From Candidatus Bathyarchaeota archaeon (lineage in GTDB: Archaea > Thermoproteota > Bathyarchaeia > Bathyarchaeales > DTEX01), in contig JAGTRI010000004.1 of the NCBI GenBank assembly GCA_018397065.1, positions 1 to 64,000 of the forward strand: a stretch of DNA of 64,000 bases, written 5' to 3'. Both the position numbers and the translations under genes were made by a program. Below, one piece after another: positions 27,557-35,518 of the stretch; position 1 is the first letter of the stretch, and each line of letters starts with the position of its first letter. The notes under the pieces were generated by a model. That model searched no databases. It had not been told where the DNA came from and saw only the letters and a list, made by a program, of their open reading frames with translations.

Positions 27557-28378
27557 ATAACGATCACGCTACAACCAAAATATTCCTTAAAGGTACCAGT
27601 CTACGCAGAATGTATTACGCCAGATATTTTCCTGGAGAAATCCATCAAAGAAATTTCAGAATTAAGAGTTTGGGAAGGAAATAGACAGAAGAGCCTTGGA
27701 GATGTATTTGACATTATTGAGAAGACTGGGGACACTGATGAAAACAACGTTATTCTTCTAAGCGGAGATTTTCATAAGGTGCGAATGATAGGGCACAAAA
27801 TGACCCAAGGCACCATTATTATCGATGGTAACGCTGGCATGCGCTTAGGTGAAGGCATGAAAGGGGGAAAAATCCAAGTAAACGGCAACGTCGATTCCTG
27901 GGTTGGTTGCATGATGAAAGGTGGAAAAATTGAGGTTACTGGGTCAGCTGGAAGCTATGTTGGCTCATCATATCGCGGATCCACAGAAGGCATGAAGGGT
28001 GGAGAAATTCTTATACATGGGAATGCTGGAAACGAGATCGGCTGTCACATGAAAGATGGCCTAATCAAGGTTGAATGTTGCGCAGGATTTTTTCCAGGAA
28101 TCCACATGAGAAATGGAACAATCATTATTTTAGGTGACTGTTTAGGGCGGGCTGGTGCAGAAATGGCTGATGGAAAAATAATTGTCTGTGGATATTTGCC
28201 TTCTATTCTTCCCACTTTTACGATAGACAGCATTAGACCTGATGTTAAAGTCAATGGAGAAAGGATAGCAGGTCCATTTTATCGTTTCACAGGTGACATC
28301 ATTGAGGAAGGCAAAGGAAAGCTCTTCGTAGCGAAGAACCAAAACCCACATCTTGCATCCTACGAGAAATACCTATAA
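27557..28378 (+). CDS. fwdC: Formylmethanofuran dehydrogenase subunit C, non-standard start
   Basis: About 273 residues. The family homology begins within a few codons of the fwdA stop: KVPVYAECITPDIF, then LGDVFDI, then the repeating right-handed beta-helix GXXGXXMKGGXIXVXGXAG units (GMKGGKIQVNGN, MMKGGKIEVTGS, GMKGGEILIHGN). The frame between TGA 27551-27553 and GTG 27779 has no ATG, GTG or TTG. GAGGTG at 27545-27550 is a good ribosome-binding site, with ATA at 27557 and ACG at 27560 after it. Starting at 27779 would remove 74 residues of clear homology. FwdC is structural and carries part of the FwdA/FwdB tunnel complex. Confidence 0.9.
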   Translation: MTITLQPKYSLKVPVYAECITPDIFLEKSIKEISELRVWEGNRQKSLGDVFDIIEKTGDTDENNVILLSGDFHKVRMIGHKMTQGTIIIDGNAGMRLGEGMKGGKIQVNGNVDSWVGCMMKGGKIEVTGSAGSYVGSSYRGSTEGMKGGEILIHGNAGNEIGCHMKDGLIKVECCAGFFPGIHMRNGTIIILGDCLGRAGAEMADGKIIVCGYLPSILPTFTIDSIRPDVKVNGERIAGPFYRFTGDIIEEGKGKLFVAKNQNPHLASYEKYL

Positions 28379-28403
28379 CCTAAGTACAACTGGAGAAGAC
28401 AAG

Positions 28404-29363
28404 TTGTGGCAAGTAAGTGTTAATCAAAGAGCGATGAAACTTGTAAGAAAGTTTTGTGCCAAAGCTGAGACGTACAGAGTAAAGGTAAAGAAGAGTAAGA
28501 AAGGCGCATCGATAATAGACGCTGGATTAGAAGCAAAAGGAAGTATTGAAGCAGGTAGGGTCATAACAGAAATTTGCCTTGGAGGGCTTGGTCAGGCAAA
28601 CATTTCTACTACTCAGATTGGTTCAAAAAGTCTTCCTTTAATCTCGGTTTCCACTGACTTTCCAGCAATCTCAACTCTAGGATCTCAAATGGCTGGGTGG
28701 CAAATAAAGTCTAAGGGTTTTCAAGCATTAGGATCTGGTCCCGCTCGTGCTTTGGCTTTAAAACCCAAATCGATTTTTGAACAAATTGATTACAAGGACG
28801 CTTATGACGAGACTGTGATTGTTCTTGAAACTAGCAAAGAACCACCTGAAGATGTCATAGCGAACATTGCTGAATCGTGTCATGTAAATGTAAATAAACT
28901 CTTTCTTGTTGTTGTTCCAATAACATCTATTTCAGGAATCACTCAAGTTTCAGGAAGAGTGGTTGAGACAGGAATTCATAAACTTGTAAACATCGGCGTA
29001 GATCCAAAATGTATCTTACATGCGAAGGGCTCTGCGCCTATTCTGCCTGTTCATCATGATCCTGTTGAGGCCATGGGAAGATCGAACGATGCAATACTTT
29101 ATGGAGGAGAAACATATATAGTCCTAAATTACGACGACGAGGCAAAACTTAGACAACTAACTGAGAAATCAGTTTCCTCAGCATCAAAGCAATATGGACA
29201 ATCGTTTGCAGAGATTCTTAAGAAAGCAGATTTTGACTTCTATAAAATTGATCCGCAACTTTTTGCCCCTGCTGTGATGACAGTAGAAAACAAAAGGACG
29301 GGCAGAACGTTTTCTGCTGGAAAAATCAATTCAGATGTATTATTGAAAACAATAAGTCTTTAG
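28404..29363 (+). CDS. mch: Methenyl-tetrahydromethanopterin cyclohydrolase
   Basis: A 319-residue protein from TTG 28404, after GGAGAAG. It opens WQVSVNQRAMKLVRKF, which aligns with the VSVN start of Mch. Conserved segments include EICLGGLGQANIS, GSGPARALALKP and ILPVHHDPVEAMGRSNDAILYGG. It interconverts 5,10-methenyl- and 10- or 5-formyl-tetrahydromethanopterin in the archaeal methyl branch of the Wood-Ljungdahl pathway. It is the third gene of a fwdA-fwdC-mch operon. An upstream TTG inside fwdC (28353) is not needed. Confidence 0.94.
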   Translation: MWQVSVNQRAMKLVRKFCAKAETYRVKVKKSKKGASIIDAGLEAKGSIEAGRVITEICLGGLGQANISTTQIGSKSLPLISVSTDFPAISTLGSQMAGWQIKSKGFQALGSGPARALALKPKSIFEQIDYKDAYDETVIVLETSKEPPEDVIANIAESCHVNVNKLFLVVVPITSISGITQVSGRVVETGIHKLVNIGVDPKCILHAKGSAPILPVHHDPVEAMGRSNDAILYGGETYIVLNYDDEAKLRQLTEKSVSSASKQYGQSFAEILKKADFDFYKIDPQLFAPAVMTVENKRTGRTFSAGKINSDVLLKTISL

Positions 29364-29410
29364 TGCAGTTAACAGAGATTCTCAGATAAGTCAAGTTCGC
29401 ATTTTCATCT

Positions 29411-30019
29411 TCATGATTTGATGAAAAAGCTTTTCATCATCATTGTAAAGCCTTGATTGTTAGCTAGCGTAAGGAGAAGAACGCCTTCTATAATCATTTC
29501 AACAAACGCCTTTATAAGAATTCCAATAACTATTGGATACAACACGAAGACCGGTGTACCAAAAATCGTTGGGAAAACTGCTAAGAAAATGAAGACCGTA
29601 TAAACCGCCTCTGGAATATAAGAAATTAGAGTCGACGATATGAAATGAAGTTGGTGACGTTTCTTATCTTTAAGTCCCATGGCGGCTATCACAATACCTG
29701 CAACTATTCCCGTTAACGCTTTACCTAGAGGCAGTGAAAATCCCGTAATTAAGTTTCCCTTTGAAAATCCAAACTCATTTGCAGCAACCAAACCTCCTAT
29801 GATCCCTGTTAAGCCGCCGATTGCTGGCCCTCCATAAAGCGCACTGACGAAGGTTGTTATGTGGGAAAGATCTAAAGCTATTGAGACGCTGTATGGTCCA
29901 AAAGAGACAGTAGGCAAAAATGGTGCGGCTATAATTGAGAGCCATGATATAACATTCCCCAATGTCCCCATAATGCATATAAAGATCCAATCTTTAGGTG
30001 AAATCATTCTAAAACGCAT
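29411..30019 (-). CDS. ECF-type transporter S component (substrate unknown)
   Basis: A 202-residue membrane protein with about five or six hydrophobic helices. The helix-1 region WIFICIMGTLGNVISWLSII and the following ALDLSHITTFVSALYGGPAIGGLTGIIGG resemble S components of energy-coupling factor vitamin transporters, where AXXXA-like small-residue packing is common. The final helix VEMIIEGVLLLTL fits too. No energizing ATPase or T component lies next to it, so it would share a module encoded elsewhere. The substrate cannot be read from the sequence. Confidence 0.6.
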   Translation of the reverse strand: MRFRMISPKDWIFICIMGTLGNVISWLSIIAAPFLPTVSFGPYSVSIALDLSHITTFVSALYGGPAIGGLTGIIGGLVAANEFGFSKGNLITGFSLPLGKALTGIVAGIVIAAMGLKDKKRHQLHFISSTLISYIPEAVYTVFIFLAVFPTIFGTPVFVLYPIVIGILIKAFVEMIIEGVLLLTLANNQGFTMMMKSFFIKS

Positions 30020-30159
30020 TTAACACACCTTCTATAATGGGTTTCATGAACCAGCTGTTTGATCTGACGGAACTTATGACCACTTATTTAAAGGTTGCTA
30101 CTTAAAATTGAGTGACCTTTTTTGTAAAAAGAAAAGTGACCGTTGTTTAGAGGAATAGT

Positions 30160-31200
30160 TTAGCAAATAGCTCTAACTCGTTTTCTTCTTGAGAGTTTAA
30201 CTAGCAAATCAAGAGCCTTTTCGTCTTCAATTGGCCTTGTTCGGATAACTTTATTAGAGTTCGCTTTCCAAAATAGTTCCTCAGCTTTTTCTGTTCGAAG
30301 AACAGTTAAAGTCCAACTTTCCAAACCTAGCCCACCTACAGACATGTCAGCTAGCTCAGAAGAGAAGTCTGAACACAGCGCAATGCAGTTTCTGACATGT
30401 TTCTTCGCCTCTTTTAACTGGATTTCTTTCACATCGCCTGATTTTGTTGTAACGAGAAGTTTTCCCTTTATGTTTATTTTTGCCACGTCCGCTGCGTTAA
30501 TCCCAAGTTCACTGTGCAGTAATTGTCTTATCAATCCTTCATAGGTAAAGCATTCGCTGCAGAAAACACCAATTGTTAAGGCAACAGCTTCGGAGAATTT
30601 TTTTAAAGGTAAGGCTTGGATTTTTCTAATTGCTTGTATTTGATCAGGGGTGCCAACGAATGCAAGTTTTTTCTTTTTTTGAATTATACCTTCTTTTAAT
30701 GCAATCATGTTTGGTGAATAAGTGTACCTTGTTCCAGCGCAATCCAGTATCTCCTTCGCCGTCGTAGCTAGCTTTGGAACTGCTTTCAATGGTTCAGTTT
30801 CGTTTACACCCGAGAGGACTGCGCCATCAATGTACCCTTCATTTAAAGCATAGATCAATAGTGCAGTAACAACTCCGCCATCTTGACAAACGTTTCTGAT
30901 TTTTTGGTCTGTTGTTTGGGCTAAAACTATTTTACGGTAGATACCAAAGTCCTCGTTGCCCATTCTTTCTCTGTTATAAACATTTTTTTCCAGCTCTGGG
31001 ATGAACAAATCATATCGCGGGCATACTTGAGCACAGATGCCGCAAGACTTGCATTCTCTTGCTAGAAACGGTTTCTCATCAATATATTCAAGACAGTTAA
31101 ATGGGCATACAACAACGCAAGAAGCACAACCAATACATGATGAAGGTAAAACATGTTTTCCAAGAGTTTCTTCAAAGCTTACTTTTGGAATTTGAACCAT
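30160..31200 (-). CDS. FrhB-like F420-dependent oxidoreductase subunit with two 4Fe-4S clusters
   Basis: A 346-residue protein. An N-terminal ferredoxin domain has CIGCASCVVVCP and CKSCGICAQVCP, giving two cubane clusters. The F420 hydrogenase/dehydrogenase beta domain follows with VCQDGGVVTALLIYALNEG, an AGTRYTYSPNM segment and FVGTPDQIQAIRK. The late CSECFTYEGL and CSDFSSELADMSVGGLG are typical of FrhB/FpoF proteins, which move electrons between F420H2 and ferredoxin or partners. There is no hydrogenase or Fpo gene beside it, so the partner is unknown. Confidence 0.88.
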   Translation of the reverse strand: MVQIPKVSFEETLGKHVLPSSCIGCASCVVVCPFNCLEYIDEKPFLARECKSCGICAQVCPRYDLFIPELEKNVYNRERMGNEDFGIYRKIVLAQTTDQKIRNVCQDGGVVTALLIYALNEGYIDGAVLSGVNETEPLKAVPKLATTAKEILDCAGTRYTYSPNMIALKEGIIQKKKKLAFVGTPDQIQAIRKIQALPLKKFSEAVALTIGVFCSECFTYEGLIRQLLHSELGINAADVAKINIKGKLLVTTKSGDVKEIQLKEAKKHVRNCIALCSDFSSELADMSVGGLGLESWTLTVLRTEKAEELFWKANSNKVIRTRPIEDEKALDLLVKLSRRKRVRAIC

Positions 31201-31282
31201 TTTTTCACCGTTCTTTGTGGTCTGAAATTATTTTGTTATATGTTAAACTTATATGCCTCTCGACTCTTTAACATAGAATCGG

Positions 31283-32194
31283 ATGAGAAATTTATCAAGT
31301 TTGTTAAGAGAAGCACATGATGTTGACCATAAAGCCTTTCTAAGGCTAATTTACCAAGTTGACCAGATACTTTCTTCAGAAAAACAGAAAATACAGATTG
31401 TTGGAAGGCTTGTTTATTTATCTCCAAAAGGAAAGACGATAGTAATTGGCGACATTCATGGCGATCTTGGCAGTCTCGAACAAATACTGAACGAGATAAG
31501 AATATGCGAAGTCCCATTTGGAACAGATGCTTACCTTGTTTTTCTTGGAGACTACGGTGACCGAGGACCTTTTTCTCCTGAGGTTTATTATGTCATTTTA
31601 AGTTTAAAAAAGATGTTTCCAAAAAACGTAGTTTTACTTCAAGGAAACCACGAAGGTCCACAGGACCTTTTAGCTTCTCCACATGACTTGCCTCATCACC
31701 TATTTAGGAAATTTGGCACAGAATGGCAAACGATTTACTCGAATCTTAGCTCGCTTTTTAGAAAGTTCTATACAGCTGTACTCGTGAAAGGCAAGTTCAT
31801 AATGTTGCATGGCGGAGTTCCAAGCAAGGCGAAAACTCCTGATGACGTTGCATTTGCGTATAAAAAACACCCAGCTGAGACCCATCTCGAAGAAATATTA
31901 TGGAGCGACCCAGCAGAAGACATTAAAGGCACTTGTTTTTCACCTCGGGGCGCAGGGTACCTATTTGGTGAAGATATAACAGACATGTTTCTTAGAATTG
32001 TGGATGCTAAATGTGTGATCAGAGGCCATGAACCAGCAGATGAAGGATATAAGGTCAACCATATGGGAAAGGTGACAACAATTTTTTCAAGAAAAGGTCC
32101 ACCATATTATAATAATAAGGCAGCCTACGCTGTTGTTGACAGAAGCAAGGTAGATTCGGCATCTTATATTTCATCATGTATTGAGCAATTCTAA
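31283..32194 (+). CDS. PPP-family serine/threonine protein phosphatase
   Basis: A 303-residue metallophosphoesterase of the PPP type. The motifs are GDIHGDLGSLEQIL (near 56), FLGDYGDRGPFSPEV (near 88; GDYGDRG where GDYVDRG is usual), LLQGNHEGP (near 125), MLHGGVPS and VIRGHEPADEG. These hold the binuclear metal site for dephosphorylating serine or threonine. An N-terminal helical stretch of 45 residues precedes the catalytic domain. Its targets are unknown. It is divergent from the FrhB-like gene. Confidence 0.9.
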   Translation: MRNLSSLLREAHDVDHKAFLRLIYQVDQILSSEKQKIQIVGRLVYLSPKGKTIVIGDIHGDLGSLEQILNEIRICEVPFGTDAYLVFLGDYGDRGPFSPEVYYVILSLKKMFPKNVVLLQGNHEGPQDLLASPHDLPHHLFRKFGTEWQTIYSNLSSLFRKFYTAVLVKGKFIMLHGGVPSKAKTPDDVAFAYKKHPAETHLEEILWSDPAEDIKGTCFSPRGAGYLFGEDITDMFLRIVDAKCVIRGHEPADEGYKVNHMGKVTTIFSRKGPPYYNNKAAYAVVDRSKVDSASYISSCIEQF

Positions 32195-32354
32195 GAAGTT
32201 TATTTTAAAAGGCATTGAGAAAATAGGTAATAAAGATTCTAGAATCCATAAACTGTCTTGATCTTCTATCTTTCTGGAATGTTTCAAAAATATGGACACA
32301 GGATTCATATTCTTTAAAAAGTAATATTAATCACCTCAATTAACAAAGAACTTG

Positions 32355-32603
32355 ATGGTTGGAACATCGTTGGGACAGATGATGGCTTTGAAAGTTGATC
32401 TGAAATCCATAGAAGGCGAAGGTGATTTTCCATGTCCGTCATGTGGAACTATTATCTCTCCTGACGATGAATCGGAAAAAACCTACAAAATAATGGATAT
32501 AGAAACGTTTGATGATGGCTCCCTCAAGACTTTAACAATAATCTGTAAGAAATGCCGTAAAACCATAATTTTAGAAGGTTTTGAACTGCTAAAAAATGAG
32601 TGA
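32355..32603 (+). CDS. Small zinc-ribbon protein
   Basis: An 82-residue protein. CPSCGT and CKKCRK, about 40 residues apart, form a four-cysteine zinc ribbon. The region between them is acidic, then beta-rich (YKIMDIETFDDGSLKTLTIIC). ATG 32355 is one possible start; TTG 32352 and ATGs at 32382-32387 are others. No specific function is recognised. It may be an adapter or a small RNA-binding protein. Confidence 0.6.
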   Translation: MVGTSLGQMMALKVDLKSIEGEGDFPCPSCGTIISPDDESEKTYKIMDIETFDDGSLKTLTIICKKCRKTIILEGFELLKNE

Positions 32604-32660
32604 GCCTGGTTATCCGCAAAAGTTTGTAGTCAACTTTGAGAGAAAGATTTTTCTTTTGAT

Positions 32661-33662
32661 TTGCCATCCTATGTTGCGGTGGCCAAGCTGCAATTATATG
32701 GAATTTTCTCATCCGTAATAGGCAGTTTCCCCTTGGATGACTCTGAATCGAACAGAGAAAAGTGCATAGAAGATCAGTTAAAATTAGGGTTGGATTTCCC
32801 ATCTTATCCTCAATTGACTGAGATGGGTCCACAGTTTTTAGGTGAAATCGTGAAATATGGTAGCGGAATTCAGTTAGAAAAAACTCGGTACAAAATGAGC
32901 AGTAAAAAAATTGAGTATGAAGGTCCTCCTATAGGCTTAGAACCCTTTTTTTGGACAAAAAAATATCTTCAAAACAAGGGTTTGGCAGAGACGGTTCATT
33001 TAAAAGTTCCTATTACAGGGCCTTTTACCCTTGCCTCTTATATTGAAATTAAAACAGGAGTTTTCCCTTTTAACTCTGCAGCTGCCGATTTGGATATTGT
33101 AAGGCAGGTTGCTGATATATTGGCAAAAAGCTGTGAAGAAGCTTCAAAGAATGCCAACATGATTTCAATCGATGAACCCATCTTAAGTGTGCTGGTAGGA
33201 ACAAGAACTACCTTTGGTTACAAAGAAGAAGACATAATAAATGTACTTAATGCTTTTAAAGAGTCCTGTAAAGGCAGAATTGTGGGAACACACATTTGTG
33301 GCAGAATTTCTCCTAAACTGGTAGACATTCTTCTTGATACTGAATTTGATTATCTTAGTCACGAATTTTGCGATATACCTCAGAATATGAAAGTGTATTC
33401 TCCAGAAAAAGTGAAGAAAAAAGAAAAAACACTATCCGTTGGCTGCGTGTCAACTAAAAATCCAAGAATCGAAAGCGTAGATGAAATTTTGGGAGTAATG
33501 AAACAGTTCAGAGAATATAGTGATTCGGTGATTTTCACTCCGGACTGTGGTTTTCGTAAGCTCTTAGTAGGTAACTTAACTAAAGATGAAGCTTATGAGA
33601 TTTCTTTACGTAAAATCAGAAACATGGTTGAGGCTTTAGGGAAATTTAGGGCATCTTTCTGA
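32661..33662 (+). CDS. Core methionine synthase (MetE C-terminal-like methyltransferase)
   Basis: A 333-residue protein like the archaeal core MetE, with only the C-terminal catalytic barrel of cobalamin-independent methionine synthase. SSVIGSFPLDDSE is the start of the barrel. The zinc ligands are in GTHICGRI (His and Cys) and FTPDCGFRKL (Cys). Archaeal members take the methyl group from methylcobalamin-type donors rather than from folate polyglutamates. That fits a cell whose methyl groups come from a corrinoid pathway. The start is uncertain: TTG 32661 and GTG 32679 are the in-frame choices and neither has a good ribosome-binding site. Its 3' end overlaps the convergent next gene by 17 nt. 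Confidence 0.85.
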   Translation: MPSYVAVAKLQLYGIFSSVIGSFPLDDSESNREKCIEDQLKLGLDFPSYPQLTEMGPQFLGEIVKYGSGIQLEKTRYKMSSKKIEYEGPPIGLEPFFWTKKYLQNKGLAETVHLKVPITGPFTLASYIEIKTGVFPFNSAAADLDIVRQVADILAKSCEEASKNANMISIDEPILSVLVGTRTTFGYKEEDIINVLNAFKESCKGRIVGTHICGRISPKLVDILLDTEFDYLSHEFCDIPQNMKVYSPEKVKKKEKTLSVGCVSTKNPRIESVDEILGVMKQFREYSDSVIFTPDCGFRKLLVGNLTKDEAYEISLRKIRNMVEALGKFRASF

Positions 33663-34890
33663 CAGAGTTATTAGTTGTCTTCTCCAACAGACCAGATTCC
33701 CTAAGGATTCGGCGGAATTCCTCATCTCTTAGAGAGGCTTTTCTTCCACCAGAGTAGATTGCTTTAATCTTTTGTAAAACGTCAAGAACTGCTTCGTTAC
33801 TAGGCGTTTTTCCAGTTATTTCTTCAATCATATACTTGACTATGGCTTTACCAGACTGTTTGCCGATAGTCAAGCGCCGTTTGTTTCCAACAAGCTCCGG
33901 AGGATACGGCTCATACGTTAAGGCGTTACTGAGAACCCCATGGGTGTGAATGCCAGATTCATGAGCAAAAGCGTAATCTCCGACAATAGCTTTGTTTGGA
34001 GGGACAACATAACCAGTGGCTTTCCCGATGAGATCAGCAGTTTCCTTAAGTTTACTAATTTTATATCCAAACTTTTTTATGCCATGATGCATCAGAAGGT
34101 TCATTATGACTTTTTCAGTTTCTGCGTTTCCAGCTCTTTCGCCGATGCCTAGAAAAGTGGTGCTGGCATAGATTTTTGGCCAGACTCCAGACGCTGCTCT
34201 GATAGCGGCTAGTGTGTTTTCAACAGCGTTACCGAAATCGTCGTGAGCATGAATCTCGACGTTTTCTATCTTGGTTTCAGCTTTTATGGCTTTTATCTTC
34301 GCTGGAATTCCGATTGGTAGAGGAGCGTCTAAGGAGGATAGTCCAATGCCTACTGTATCACATATTCTATAGCATTTCGCTCCTGCATCTGCCACCGCGT
34401 TGATAAACCTTTTTTCGAAGTTCCAGTCTGCTCTTGTGCTATCCTCACCATGGACGAAAACCCTCAGTCCGTGATCTTTCGCTGCGTACTCGACGACTTC
34501 AACAACTCGATCGATGAGTTCTTCAGGTGTCTTTTCCGGCCATTTAGCCTTAAAGTGTATAAAAGAGACAGGATGTGAAATTCCTATGTCATCGAATCCG
34601 CAGTCAAGAGCGTTATCTACGTCTTCCTTTACTGCCCTGCACCACCCGGCTATACTGGCTTTTAGACCCATTTTATGTATGAGTTTCGCTGCTTGTTTGT
34701 CGGGTTTTTGGAAATGGTGCAATTCGATTCTTTCAACTCCAATTTCGTCTAATAGCTTCGCAATTTTGGCAGCGTCAGTTGGAGTAACTGCTAAGCCTGG
34801 CATTTGAACTCCGTCTCTTAATGTTGTGTCATCAATTATTGGATCCGTGTGTAACGGTAAAAAGCTGAATCCAAACTTTTCAAAGTTCAC
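33646..34890 (-). CDS. Homocitrate/isopropylmalate-synthase family enzyme
   Basis: A 414-residue HMGL-like TIM barrel. PIIDDTTLRDGVQMPGLAVTP near residue 18 carries the catalytic metal-binding DTTLRDG motif. IEIHAHDDFGNAVENTLAAI near 215 carries the HXH-type metal ligands. ESGIHTHGVLSN near 305 is typical of homocitrate synthase and NifV/AksA. There is no C-terminal LeuA regulatory domain, which argues for homocitrate rather than feedback-regulated isopropylmalate synthase. It condenses acetyl-CoA with a 2-oxo acid; the substrate cannot be fixed from the sequence. The start is GTG at 34890. Confidence 0.85.
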   Translation of the reverse strand: MNFEKFGFSFLPLHTDPIIDDTTLRDGVQMPGLAVTPTDAAKIAKLLDEIGVERIELHHFQKPDKQAAKLIHKMGLKASIAGWCRAVKEDVDNALDCGFDDIGISHPVSFIHFKAKWPEKTPEELIDRVVEVVEYAAKDHGLRVFVHGEDSTRADWNFEKRFINAVADAGAKCYRICDTVGIGLSSLDAPLPIGIPAKIKAIKAETKIENVEIHAHDDFGNAVENTLAAIRAASGVWPKIYASTTFLGIGERAGNAETEKVIMNLLMHHGIKKFGYKISKLKETADLIGKATGYVVPPNKAIVGDYAFAHESGIHTHGVLSNALTYEPYPPELVGNKRRLTIGKQSGKAIVKYMIEEITGKTPSNEAVLDVLQKIKAIYSGGRKASLRDEEFRRILRESGLLEKTTNNSVRKMP

Positions 34891-34939
34891 GCTGTAAACA
34901 CCGGCCGTTTCTGTAAAACTTTTTTTTAAAAAAATGGGA

Positions 34940-35227
34940 TCACTGTGAGTTTAGAGATGCTGGATGAAAGATTGAAATTAAAGTTTCAGTGTGTACGACG
35001 TTTGGATGTTGCTCCACCATTTCGTAGATTATCTTGCCAAGCTCCTCTAAACTTTCTGCTTCAACCACCACGACTGCATCGAACCTGCCTAGGACAGAAT
35101 TAGCCATTTTTACACCTTTAATCCTTCTTGATTTCACGATTTCTTCTGAAGTCCCAGGCTTTACCGTAACCATTACGAACGCTCTTAAGGCTTTGCTGCG
35201 CAAATCTTTGGAAGGCATTTTTTTCAC
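34940..35227 (-). CDS. Stand-alone Lrp/AsnC ligand-binding (RAM) domain protein
   Basis: A 95-residue protein. It has no DNA-binding helix-turn-helix. ALRAFVMVTVKPGTSEEIVK, then NSVLGRFDAVVVVEAESLEEL and HPNVVHTETLI give the ferredoxin-like RAM fold of Lrp proteins, here without a DNA-binding partner. Such proteins bind amino acids and can act as small sensors. It is the third gene after glnA, next to a second RAM protein, suggesting a nitrogen-linked sensory role. Confidence 0.85.
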   Translation of the reverse strand: MKKMPSKDLRSKALRAFVMVTVKPGTSEEIVKSRRIKGVKMANSVLGRFDAVVVVEAESLEELGKIIYEMVEQHPNVVHTETLISIFHPASLNSQ

Positions 35228-35271
35228 CTAATCTTTGTTGTTTGTTTATTAACAGTTTTTCATAATGGATT

Positions 35272-35499
35272 CTACAGTACCAAAGAGGTTTCGGTGTGTA
35301 CAATGTTAGGGTCTTTTTCGATCACTTTGTAGAGGATTTCGTTTACGCTTTCAAGGTTTGGCGCCTCAATGATTACTACTGCATCGTATCTTCCATATAT
35401 CGCGTCTGCTTGAACAACCTCTTTCACTTTGCTTTTTATTCTCTTAACAACCTCCAAGGATGTTGCAGGTTTCGTTTCAATAAACACATATGCTCTCAT
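35272..35499 (-). CDS. Stand-alone Lrp/AsnC ligand-binding (RAM) domain protein
   Basis: A 75-residue protein from ATG 35499, preceded by GGTGGTGAAAAA. It shares the fold of its neighbour: MRAYVFIETKPATSLEVV, DAIYGRYDAVVIIEAPNLES and DPNIVHTETSLVL. Helix-turn-helix residues are absent. It lies 19 nt after glnA and 44 nt before the second RAM gene, so all three are probably one transcript. Confidence 0.85.
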   Translation of the reverse strand: MRAYVFIETKPATSLEVVKRIKSKVKEVVQADAIYGRYDAVVIIEAPNLESVNEILYKVIEKDPNIVHTETSLVL

Positions 35500-35518
35500 T
35501 TTTTCACCACCTTCATTT

